64,000 bases of DNA from Paramacrobiotus metropolitanus (taxonomy: Eukaryota; Tardigrada; Eutardigrada; Parachela; Macrobiotidae), in contig NW_026570273.1 of NCBI RefSeq assembly GCF_019649055.1, forward strand, positions 682,001 to 746,000, read 5' to 3'. This document shows positions 11,701-23,000 of the stretch, in pieces. Position numbers and translations under genes: made by a program. Each line of letters opens with the position of its first letter. Position 1 is the first letter of the stretch. A model generated the notes under the pieces. That model saw only the letters and a program-made list of their open reading frames with translations. It did not search any database and was not told the origin of the DNA.

Positions 11701-12260
11701 CTATCCGAATGCTACGAAGTACTAGTACAGTATTAGTCACTGATCAGTTCTCTCGTACCAGTGAATACCGTATTTATTGTATACTGAATGAACAGCAATA
11801 AATGCAAAATAAATCAACAGCTAAAAGCATGCATTCCATCACTGAAATGCTGTACAGTTAGAAAGTTTGCTTGAAGATCGTTTTTAACCCGAATCAGGTT
11901 TCGACCCTTTTTTCAAAGGTCACAAAACAATGCAAAAATATTTGGAAGCGTGCGAAAACTTTCGTTTTCGAAAAGGAACGAGAATTTAAAACCATGTACC
12001 GGCACATGTCCCTGAGGAAGCCGATCAGATTTGCATCATCAGCGACATCTAGTTGAAGGTCCACTTGCCACTTGCCGGTACGAGATCGCAGATGCACGCT
12101 AGGGTTATCAAAATTTGCGTAACTACGTGTATGTTATGCTTCTACAGAGTAGAGATCCAGACTTCCAGTAAACAGCATTAATATTATTAATTTTTGTTAT
12201 ACTGTACCGGTAATACGCGTGTGGAGGCAGTATTTATCAAGCAATGCAGCTCAGTTTGCA
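11701..12260. other. Non-coding intergenic
   Basis: No repeat, RNA gene or spliced frame could be supported here. Short open frames at 11871-12097 overlap on both strands and show no coding signature. Confidence 0.3.
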
Positions 12261-12262
12261 AA

Positions 12263-12499
12263 GTAGGGGGGGATCCATAAATTACGTACGCAGCGAACCA
12301 GGGAGGGACGGGTCCAAAAAATGTGACAAGCTGTGACGGCCCCGGCGAACCCAGGGGGGAGGGGGCGATCAGCTCTTGTATTACGATTGAGCGAACCGGG
12401 GGGGAGGGGTCCAGAAAACGTGACGGACCGCTACGAAGGGGGAGGGAGGGGTGAAAAAACCGTGGTTTTCTGCGTACGTAATTTATGGATGCCCCCTAG
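12263..12499. mobile_element. G-rich-ended MITE with TA flanks
   Basis: Left end taggggggg at 12264 leads into atccataaattacgtacgca, and the right end repeats this in reverse complement (tgcgtacgtaatttatggat then gccccccta-like bases) up to 12498. Terminal repeats are about 28 bases with one base length difference. The middle contains two to three loose repeats of gcgaaccngggggggaggg. TA at both ends could be the target duplication. No coding frame. Confidence 0.75.
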
Positions 12500-13359
12500 G
12501 TGTGCGAAGCTATAGCAGCGTCCAAGTTGCGGTAGCTCGAACGTTTTTCGTTCCGAAGACACTTATACTGTACAGCTGCCGGGCTGTATATTGTTCACCA
12601 AATGCTGTAGCGTGCGCCTGATGAGTGCCCATGAGGAACTATGGAATTAGGCGTGCCGTTATCGTAGCACTATAATCCTTATTATGTTTTTCGCTTCCCA
12701 ATAATTTGCTGACAGACAGACAAATCAAATGCCGGCAGTTCGCTTTTCGGCGGATTTCGCTGACCGACATGCTGTCAAAGCTGTTTTATTATTTTGGTCA
12801 ATAGTGGGCTTAGTTTCGTGAGAAAACCAAGAGGGACGATGGTCGGCGATCAGCAGATTGTTGTTCAGAGACTTGCCGGTTCTTCGAGTTGTCGTTTCTA
12901 ACGCGGCGGCGGGCAAACGTTTTGCAAGCCTTCATGACTTATCAAAGAATTATTCAGCAAATTATCAGACAACAGAATAGTGGCCAGCAAATGTTAATTA
13001 GGTCCTTCGTTTGGCAGGAAACCGGCAGATTCTCATTCCTACTCGTGGCGAGAACTGTGACGGATGTGTTTTGATGGCACACTTAGAGAGTTCGGGACCG
13101 CAGTGTGGAAACTGGTAGCAATTATCCTGAAACTGAAGGGAGGTACACCCGAAAAGAAAGAGAGAGAGAGAAGACAGGGTGTAGAAAATCTGGATGAAAT
13201 GAAATGAAGTGAACCAGTTCATTTCATGGTTTTCCGCACTGTATCTTTTCGTTAGAGAAACTAAAGGTGTACCAGTTGGAGACCTTAAATGACTGCCTAC
13301 ACACTCCACGGCAACAATGACCCGAAGATTCCGTCATATGGAGAGCGTTATCTGAAATA
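12500..13359. other. Non-coding intergenic
   Basis: Open frames on the minus strand at 12998-13309 have a Cys-bearing stretch (DNCYQFPHCGPELSKC) just after a possible acceptor, but I could not connect it to a start or a second exon. An (ag)n-like tract sits near 13158. Otherwise nothing. Confidence 0.3.
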
Positions 13360-14080
13360 ATGCGAGATTGTCCCATTGTCGGCACCGCGACATTTCGCCG
13401 CGGACAACTAGTCGCAGGACTTTTGGTCACAGACATTTCACCGCCAGGCAATCTCGCCATGCGACGTTTCGTCGCAGGACATCCCGTCGGTAGGACTTTA
13501 CGCCGCGAGACTTTCGGTCGCATGGCTGTTTCGACGCGAGGAAATTTCGTCTCAAGGATATCTCGACGAAGCGACATTTCGCCTATCAGATAAATGATTT
13601 GATAGGCTAAATACAACAGTCAGAAAAAAACCTAAAAAACCCAAGAAACCTGAGGAACGTAAGAAACCTAAGGAACCTAAGAAAACTAGGAAACCTAAGA
13701 AACCTGAGAAACCTGAGAAACCTAAGAAATCTAAGAAAGCTAAAAAAAGACCTAAGAAAGTCTAAAAAAGACTAACAAAACCTAAGAAAACCTAAGAGCA
13801 ACCTACAAAAACTGAAATGACAATAGAATTAAGCGCGGTGAACTCTTCTGTGGCGATAAGTCGCATCGTTCGAAAAGTCCCAAGACGAATTGTCCGCGAC
13901 CAGACGCCTTGCGTCGAAATGTCGCAAAGGGAAAATGTCTCAAAGCATAATGTCCCTAACCGAAGTGTCCCAGCGTCCGAATGTCCGGCGGCGAAATGTC
14001 TTCGCGGCGAAAAGTCACGCGTCGAGTTTGAGAGCGGCGAAATGTCACACTCCCAAATGTCCGGGTACGCTGTTGGATCG
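13360..14080. repeat. Mirror array of GGCGAAATGTC-type motifs around a CCTAAGAAA minisatellite
   Basis: From 13380 to 13580 degenerate copies of gacatttcgccg (also gactttcggtcg, gacatcccgtcg) follow each other every 15 bases or so. From 13621 to 13800 comes a tandem run of cctaagaaa / cctgagaaa units. From 13850 to 14065 the first motif returns in the opposite orientation (ggcgaaatgtc, gtcgaaatgtcgc, ccgaatgtccgg). The whole is therefore an inverted-repeat unit about 700 bases long whose arms are themselves built of short tandem motifs. This resembles a non-autonomous transposable element; I cannot assign a superfamily. Confidence 0.7.
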
Positions 14081-14110
14081 TCCGTTGCAACGGCGCATCG
14101 GTTATTATCC

Positions 14111-14193
14111 TCGCGAAACGATCATCGTATCACTGTGGGAAGTATCAGTTTTAAACTGATACTTCCCACAGTGATACGATGATCGTTTCGCGA
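14111..14193. repeat. Perfect 83-base palindrome
   Basis: Arms of 41 bases from tcgcgaaacgatcatcgtat to agtatcagttt are exact reverse complements around one central base at 14152. Pairing stops exactly at 14110/14194. There is essentially no loop, unlike the MITEs nearby. Confidence 0.9.
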
Positions 14194-14198
14194 TGATC

Positions 14199-14259
14199 GT
14201 GCCGCGCATCACTGTTGATCATAAACTGACAGTTTATGATCAACAGTGATGCGCGGCAC
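14199..14259. repeat. Perfect 61-base palindrome next to the first
   Basis: Arms of 30 bases (gtgccgcgcatcactgttga then tcataaactg) pair exactly around the single base 14229. It begins five bases after the previous palindrome ends. The arms share atcactgt and a terminal aaactg / cagttt with the first palindrome, so the two may be diverged relatives. Confidence 0.9.
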
Positions 14260-17082
14260 TGCAAGAAGTTGCCAAGCTTAATGGTGTTATTTTCAAGCAA
14301 ACACAGCGACCCCCGAACATTTGTGCTTGCCCACCACACTCCGCACGATGTACCGTACAGACTGCATTGAAAAAGCATGGATCATCGTACGGATCTCATG
14401 AAACATTTGCTTCGGCCCATGTATTGCAAGCAGAGCAAACCCAAGTACACAAGATTAGACATCCGTGAAGTCTTGATATACAAAATAGGAGAGAGCTAAT
14501 TTGATATTGTAAAGGAAAATTTTTATCATTTCCGTAAGACATCGCGTTATCAAGGAACATTTTGATAAAATATATGCTCACTAGAGTGGGACGGAGAGCA
14601 CTGTTTCTCAATTGTTCTAATGTAGAACCATCACCCAGGTACACCGGCTGTTAGCGTGATCCGGAGTAGCATGCAGCACAGCAGCTGGCGCGCCCACCTG
14701 GCTGTATCGACCGGGTACTCATATACTCACAGGTTAGAGCCGCGTCGCCAGTAGTGCGAATATCCGGCAGCACAACAACCGCACGCTGCGTCCTTCGTAT
14801 GATACAGAGTACAGGTACGACAATATTCCCTTTACGACGCATGTGAGACAGTGAAAGTCAAAGCGACACAAACGATTTTGGGCTTAAAACCTGAGAATCG
14901 GCCAGCCGGCCTGTGGCTGAAAGTTTTAATGTAAAAGATCAACCAGCATTAAGTATCAGGAACGCATCCAATGCGCATAAATTGCCAAAATTGCCAGGAT
15001 CGGGTTTAAGCAAGCGTTTATTTGTCCATAAGCTTTGAGACGAAGCAGCTGTTTAACCCGGATTAGTACTACACTGTATGACACAAAAACCGGTTTTCGA
15101 GTAAAGGGACCAAAAACCAACGCCTGTTTGCGTAATATGCATCTACTTATTTTACTCCTACGTTCTACTTCGCAAAAACCGATTTTCTAGTGACAACTGT
15201 ATAACACCGGGTCTTTTCGAGGACCAAAGTGTGCTTCGACATTGGCCAGTTGGCCCATTGAGCCAATAGTTCGACGGAAAGAAAATAATGTCCTACGCTG
15301 TATTCTAACTGGCCTATTGCGCCGGTATAACCGGCATCCGTTGGCATTGGATAATCCGCTACACTGGAGCACTCTCCCCATCCGATATGTATCGACATCC
15401 AACCGGCAGGTGCGCTCTCGTTGCAGCAGGTGCGAACACGAGCGCAGTCTACGTGCAACCTACTGCATATCTGTGCGGCGATATTGATCCACGCTCATGT
15501 GGTGTTTGTTCAATATTTTTTCCCTTTTTGACCGCGAGAATGGAGAGGCTTGTTCGCTGGAGCTTAATGGATTGTTATTATACGGAGTATATACGGCCTG
15601 AGGTTGCTCGGTGAGGTGCGCAGGATTATTTTATAAGTGCGCGCCAATTAAAGAAGGATTTCACGGTGTTGTTGGGGGAAAATCAGCGATCCATTTATCT
15701 TGCCATGGTTTTCATCGTGGTGTTGTATTGAAGGCAGCAGTAGTATTTTCAGGTAGGTGCGGCGTTTGCTGTTGGAACCGTTTTTTTTGCGTAATAATTG
15801 ATTTGTTGACTTTAGCGTATCGTATTGCGGTTGCTCATTTTATATCATGCTTGTATTACTAGTATTCCTTTTCCACATAAAAACGCAGTTTCTAAAAACT
15901 TTTTACTTAATGTATCTATCGCACTTAACAAATACAATAATTACAAGCTGTTAATGTTTGGACTGGAGATAATTTACGCAAAAACAAACCTTAGGTTTTG
16001 CTTTTCCAGAGTCAATTATGGTTCGACGGCAAGAAAATTGCCAGTAAAATGTAGTAGACGGTTTTCTTTCAGCATCGTTTTACATTCTGATTAAAGTGCA
16101 ATAAGAACGGTGAGAATCAATTACATGGTCGCCTTAAGCCTCCCGGTACCGCGCTAATGATTTTCTCCCTCTCATACAGCATTAGATAATCGTGTCCTTC
16201 TTTGCGCATCGCAGTTTCGTGGAGACTTAATTCTAGAAGAAATGTGGGATTTTAGCAATTACTTTTGCCCAACGTATTATTTTGTTTTTCAGCATTGATC
16301 AGTGATGTAAAATGCATTTTACAAGCGGTCGCAATTTTGGCGTTCTGTTTTTGAACCTAATTTCTTTGAATCCGGTACATTATTTGTAGAACCCAAGCAT
16401 TTAGATAAACTGCATATTTATCAGGGCGTGACAGGTGCTTCCACTGCGCCGCGTCTCCCTGATTAAACCACCGCAACCAGCCAGTGGCGCATTATTTTTG
16501 CGCACGCTTCGATCGCTGCCACCACGGTCTCTCCATTCGTTCTTCTCCTTGATTACCCGCTAATCGACCACTTTAGCTGCTGCGCGTCCACCGAAGCACT
16601 ACCCTTCATTTTCTCCTGCAAAAGAGGCCTTGATTAATTTATTTATGTGTATGTATACCCTGGCATCTATACCCGGCACCGGCAAACCAAGGTTGCCGGA
16701 TCCAGATCGATAGCAACCAAGTTGCGTATATTAAAGTTGCTGTGGTTAAAACGCTCCGCGGTGAATTCCCAGCGCCGTCAGGTGCGCTAAGACAACGATC
16801 GTATCCATCGCCGTGCTTTGGCGGCAAAAACAGAGCATTGCATTTTTTATGCGAATGACTGAAGAGGGGCTCATAAATTATTTTATAGAGTACCGCCGCG
16901 TTGGTAAACACTATGAGGTTGAACTGTGTTGCCGGGTTTAGGCCGGGTGACGTGCGTCGGGAATGGGATTATGAAAGCGGATATGGCGTGATGGGAATAA
17001 TACGCCAGGCTGCAACGAGCGCGGGACGTTGATTATCTTTGGACGAGACACACACCAGCACACTGCATAAACACTACACACC
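14260..17082. other. Non-coding stretch upstream of the inversin-like gene
   Basis: About 2.8 kb without a supported gene. A minus-strand frame starting near 14842 (MRRKGNIVVPVLC) reaches a possible donor at about 14730, but no continuing exon was found. Near 15085 and 15175 the motif aaaaaccg(g/a)ttttc recurs, and cattggccagttggcccatt near 15240 is echoed by aactggcctattgcgcc at 15306. The last few hundred bases should hold the promoter of the gene starting at 17083. Confidence 0.3.
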
Positions 17083-20000
17083 ATGGATCCCTTTACGATC
17101 GCCTGCCAGCAGGGCGACATGGCCACGCTGGAGAACATACTCAACACGGCGGTAAGTTGTTGCGTTGGTGTTGGTGGAAACCAAAATCCCCGTGACTATA
17201 AATACATTGAGAACAATACAGGGCAGATTGCTGACGTCATCGTCGACTAGATCTGAACGAGACTGCCGCATTTGGCTGCACATTAAAATCCTGATCAGGA
17301 TTTTCGTATGGCGATATGTGCCAACAGCTTGGAAATGAAATCATATTTAGACGCATTATTGCGGTATTATACAACATTACGCTCGACCTTCTTCGTCACA
17401 TTCCTTTAAAAATTCTAGCAATATATTCTAGCAGTATACATTTAATCAAAATACAAAGTAAAAATTATATAGTAATATTTTAGTAAATTAACAAAATATT
17501 TAATTAATAATAATTTATAAAATTTATATTTGTTTTTTTACCGTATTTCTTACAGTTTTCGTTAAAATATGGATAACATAATGTAAAGGTAATTACGAGT
17601 TATCGAATTATTAAACAAGTTATTCGTTGCGGTGCTAATGAGCAATCAGCCATGATTCGTGGATGAAAAACCAGGTTTTAATGGCAGTAATTATTTATAC
17701 CGTATACGTACATTTCGAATTTTCGGTTTACTCCCGTCATCAATAGTAAAGAATTTAACGCACGCATGCGTAAGCAGTTATATGCTGTGACGAGTAGGTG
17801 GATTCATTTCTCAAGGTCGCCATGTCGATAAATTGAAAAGAATTACCAGCTTCTACATACATTATTAATATTTTTAATCAAGGAAATTGCTAATATTATC
17901 CAACTTAAGCGCGTGTTTTCACTTATTATGCTACTTATATCATTATTTTTAGGTATAAAAAATTATATAAAGCGCTTTTTTATAAAAAAAATTATATAAA
18001 GCGCTAGTACAATTAGCGCTTTTAGTAGGACCTCGGTGAAACAAATCCAAAATGTATTTCTGTGTATGTTTTTTTTGCAGACGGCATGCGAAACGATCAA
18101 GAAACCGGACCGCAGCGGACGGACGTGTCTACACTACTGTGCGGAATATGCCCGGTTGGAATGCGCCGACTACCTCATTACCTTCCTAGGTGACCGGGAA
18201 TCCGGCAGCGTCCAGGCGTTCCTGGACCACCAGGACAACGAGGGCTTCACGGCGCTAATTATCGCCGTGATCAACGGCCACCGGGCCATGGTGCGCAGCC
18301 TGACCGCCAAGGGCGCTAATGTCAATCTGCACGACAAAGAACGCCATACTGCCGTGCACTGGGCCACAGGTATGGATGCAAAATTCATCACGGTTAAGTA
18401 AGCAAATATATTTCGCCAATTTCAGAAAACCTATATATGATAAAAAATCCTACTATATATCAGGACTTTGTTAGTTCTGTATTAAATCAGATTTCGATTC
18501 ATACGGTACAAAGGACGACGATTCGATTCATACAATTTACTGATGATTTACTCATCATATCCCGTAAATAAAAAATAAAAGTAATACGGATTCATGTTAT
18601 CGTAATATGTACGTAAGAGTATGTAAGAATTAATGAATTCTAAAAAATTAATTCGGGATTAGAATATAACGAAAAAGCAATCAGGATAATTAACGTGCAA
18701 AGCAATTTAGATAAATCATTGTCAACTAATATTATCTGTAAACTGTATGTCTACCTTTACTTGAAATTAGAAAGTGAATTCAGCGGTAAAGTGCATTTTC
18801 AAATACGTACCGGCTTTTATTCTTACGCCGTGACTCGCGCCTAACGAACCCTATTCGGTACAATTTTCTCACCTGTGTTTTTGTAACCGGCATCTTAACG
18901 CAATCCGGTTTTTTCTCCCTTTCCGCACGGATATGTACAGTGTGCATGCAGCTGGAGTGTTTGGATGAGTTGCTGAATGGGTCGGCGGAAGCGTCGTTAG
19001 CGGATATCCACGGCGCCTATCCGCTGCATTATGCCGCTCAAATGAGCGCTGCCGGCAAGAGCACCGCGGCCGATCCCGCTCCGTCGTCCGAGCCGAACAA
19101 TACCACCAACGGATCCGCATCTGCCGCTCCGGGGCTGGCATTCCTGCGCCGGCTAATTGGGGCCGGTGTGGCCGTGGATGCGCTCGATCAGGATAAACGC
19201 ACACCGCTCCTCTGGGCGGCCAGTTCCGGTAAGACGGAAGCTAAATATCTGTACTCTGTATTAAGCAACTACAGCCAAGATGTACAACATAATTATCGCA
19301 CCAGATAAAACTCCTCTAAGAAGCGTTAAGTGTTTGCCTATGAGATATAATAATTGCCATTTATTTATTAATCTCGTCTATATATCAAATTCTATATAGG
19401 CCAGTCCCGCCAATTAAAACGCGTAATCACAATAAATTTAATTACACCTTCAACAAAATTTATACCCTAACCAAATAATTTTATTATTGATTTAAATTTG
19501 TCAAAGCCTAGTTAGACCATCGGCATCAACCTTACCGATATTTTGTAGTGTAATGGCTCCAAACTACCGGCAGGCAAATATGAGCATAGAGTGAAAGCCA
19601 GTTTGTTGCAAACCGTTGAAAATTTGAGTAAAATTTTGCTTCCACATCGATGGGTTGATTTTTTCGGCTAGTTTCTCAGCAATACTGGAAGCTAGTAACC
19701 AATTTTTGGCAGCATATCGTGCGGTACTTGGAACCCTCTTCACGGCTTAAGTGCGCTCATATTACCGTTCGAAGTTCAATTCTGCTTGCAAAAAATAATA
19801 ATAAAGCCACTATTTACAATATAAAACATATTAATAGAAAACTGGATCGACAATTTGCAAAAGGTCGATTAAAAGCAATTTTTTTCCCTTTTATTTTCCC
19901 GGATTATATCCGGTGCCGGCATGCCGATATACAGCGTCAACGGCATTAAATTTTAAAAGACCGCGTCTGCCTCTGTTGAATGGTCTTTCCATTCCCTGTC

Positions 20001-23000
20001 GGCGCGCATGAATGCCGCATACAAATCATTTATTGTTCTCACCGCGCGCGCTCTTGAATAGGGAACAGCGAGGCGTGTCGTGTGCTGTTCATGGCCGGCA
20101 GCAATCCCAACCAGGGCGACAAGGACGGATTGCGCGCCCTGCACTGCGCCGCCAGCCGCGGTCATGTCGACTGCCTCACCGTCCTCCTGCAAGACTGCAA
20201 CGCCGAGGTGGACGCCCGCGACCGCCACGAGTGTACGGCGCTGATGTATGCCGCCACGCTGGGCTACATCGACTGCATCGTGTGCCTGGCCAAGGCCGGC
20301 GCCGATCCCAATCATCGCGATCGCAAAGGTCGCAGGTAAATGTCTGCATCACGTGCTGACCGAATGCGGCTGTATTTTATCGTCTATTAATAACGGGTCT
20401 TCGGCTTGCAAATCATTCTCCTGACAGTTATTCATCGAAAATATTATCGATTTATTATCGGTGTGTGGTCTTTATTTCTGGAAGTACAGAGTATATGGTC
20501 ATGCTCAAGCAGTGCCTGCCGAATTACACAAACTACTGCGCGATTTTCGTTACGCCATTTTTAAATGGGTCAATTAAAACATATTAACTAATTTCTGCAT
20601 AATTAAATTTCTGCATTTATAAAATAAACTAAAATTAGTTACCTGATTTTAAAAGTTATTATAAAAAGACTTTTTATTTGTTCTTATGCTTCACTTGGAA
20701 AATTCAAGTTAGTATTAAAAAATATTTTGTACGGGACGAGGTGGCTTTCGTTTACAAATTTTTGCGATACTTAAGACAGAATGAATTAATTCCCCATTTT
20801 TAGAATTATTTAACTATAACATTATTAAATTAATGAATTTCTGAGATCAGAAATTATTAAAACTATTGTAGAATGTATTTATTCTTAGACTTTCCCTTAA
20901 AACTAAATCAGTCATAAGACCGATTTTACGGGTAGGAGAAGCAAAGAGAGCCACACAAAGGATACTGTACAGATAGCAGAAACTTTGTAGCGCGTATTAA
21001 CATTACTAGTTACTACAGTATTTGTTTATGGAAAGCGCTGAATATAACGCTAGAATTTTCCTGAATATTACCGAAAACTAACTGGATGATTTTTCATTGA
21101 TAGTGCCGCTCATTTGGCTGCATCAAAAGGTAAAAATCTGATCCATATTTTCTCACACATCCCTGCACACACACATATTCGCCGGCTAATCGATCGATGC
21201 CGGCTGTTAAAGGTCAGACGGAGAGCATAATCAAACTGGAGGATCTGGGCGCTGATATCTGGTTACGCAATCATCGCGGGGATCTGCCGCTGCATGAGGC
21301 CGCGCAGGCCGGTTATGTCGGTGAGCGACGTCGCGGAAGCAGCAGCACCAGTAATCAATGATTAACGCGCTATTGGGTTTGTGTGACAGGCGTGATGGAC
21401 TTTCTGTTGTCGCGCAAGCCGACGGCGATTAATACGTGTAATCGCGACGGACGCTCCTGTCTGCACATTGCGGCTATGACCAAGGATATGGCCCTGTGCC
21501 GGTTCCTGGTGGAGAATCGCATCAACGTAAATCTGATTATGCACAATTCCAAGGTACGCAAATCATGCGCGGCGCCGTGAACTTTTTCCCAGATTCTGTA
21601 TTCGTCGTTCGACACATTTTGCAGAGAGACAAGAATTACTAATTTTGCAAAGATAATATGCAGCTGCAATTTTTTCAGGGGTGCCCTTTTCTTAAAAAAA
21701 GGAATAATTTTTTTTATAAAATGTATATTTTACACAAAAACGTTTTACATACAAAATGCATAATTTTGCATAAAATTATAAAATTTTACATAAATTAAAC
21801 ATTTTTTATACAATGCTTATTTTACATAAAATTACTCAAGATCAGAGTTAAGAAATGTGATGAGTATTTTAGCATTTACGACATAATGAAATACAGAATG
21901 GTTAAATACTGCATTAGAGTAAATAGCTTTATGGTTACATCATCGTGACCTTTAATATCGTTGCGATAAAATACGGTGCCGTTTCCAGTGTGTTGCATTA
22001 AGCTTTCTTAAAACTTTTATACTGTCACACGTGAGAATCGTTAAAAAAACTCCCGGTGAACCCGGAGCTTGACCGCGTCAGTAGAATATTCAAAACTTAA
22101 TGGACCTGAAGCACAACATTGGCGGGAACATGTGTTGATCGCATTATTAACTTCCCCGAAAAGCTTTCGTTTACCTGGAAGACGCTTCCGGGCGGGATTT
22201 AATTTCCCTTCGATCATTACCGGGCTCGTAACAGGATGTGTGTGTAAGAGGATGCGTTTCAGCCATATACAATCACGCGATAGTGCAGTAATCATATAGC
22301 TGAACACTAAGAAACGGTCAGAGATTACGAAAAACAGCCACATTTTTCTTGTGTATCTGTTATCCATTCAGTGGTTGATGTACCGGTTTTGTTTTATTTT
22401 TGGGTATTTAACGTAGTATGCATGTGAAACATTACTAACAGGAGCGACAATTAAGAAATACTTTCAGAGCATTTATACGGTATATGTATGCGGCAGCTAT
22501 CGACTACATTGTTTGAGGAGACTTTCATACTGAAAATTACCACCTTATTCCGATTTCTTTCTAAAAGTTAACTAACTAACTAACTTAACACGAACGGAGT
22601 TGAATTAACCAATTAAATTTACTCCATTTCACGCATACATGTACACAGATGCAGTATTTCACGGCGCTTGATCTGGCCATCGCCAAGGCCAACCCGGAAA
22701 TGGCCAAATATCTCCGCCTCAACGGCGCCACCGACGCCCAGCGCATCACCCGCAACTCGGCTGCCCGCATTCAGCGCAGCTTCCTCAAGCGGAAGGACGA
22801 CGGCAGCCGCGGTGTGTCTTCAGAGACCACGCCCATCCCCGATCCTAACGGGATCCTGGAAGAGGCCTTCGAGACCGGCATCCGCTCCATGTCTCAGGAC
22901 TCCACTCCTTCGCGGCAAGCCAGTCTCCAAGTGCGGGACGACCCCGAGGAAACCGAGTACTCGTCCCTGGAAACCGACCCCACCGGCCAGCCCATCCTTC

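Noticed and set aside
12998-13309. Minus-strand Cys-rich segment as an exon of a second three-finger protein
   Set aside because: Only four cysteines, no closing CN motif and no partner exons found.
14651-14842. Start of a minus-strand gene with donor at about 14730
   Set aside because: No acceptor and continuing exon could be found within 2 kb in frame.
17940-18010. Repeated ttatataaagcgct as a promoter pair inside intron 1 of the inversin-like gene
   Set aside because: Two copies 40 bases apart in AT-rich DNA, with no transcript start or frame nearby; a local duplication is enough.
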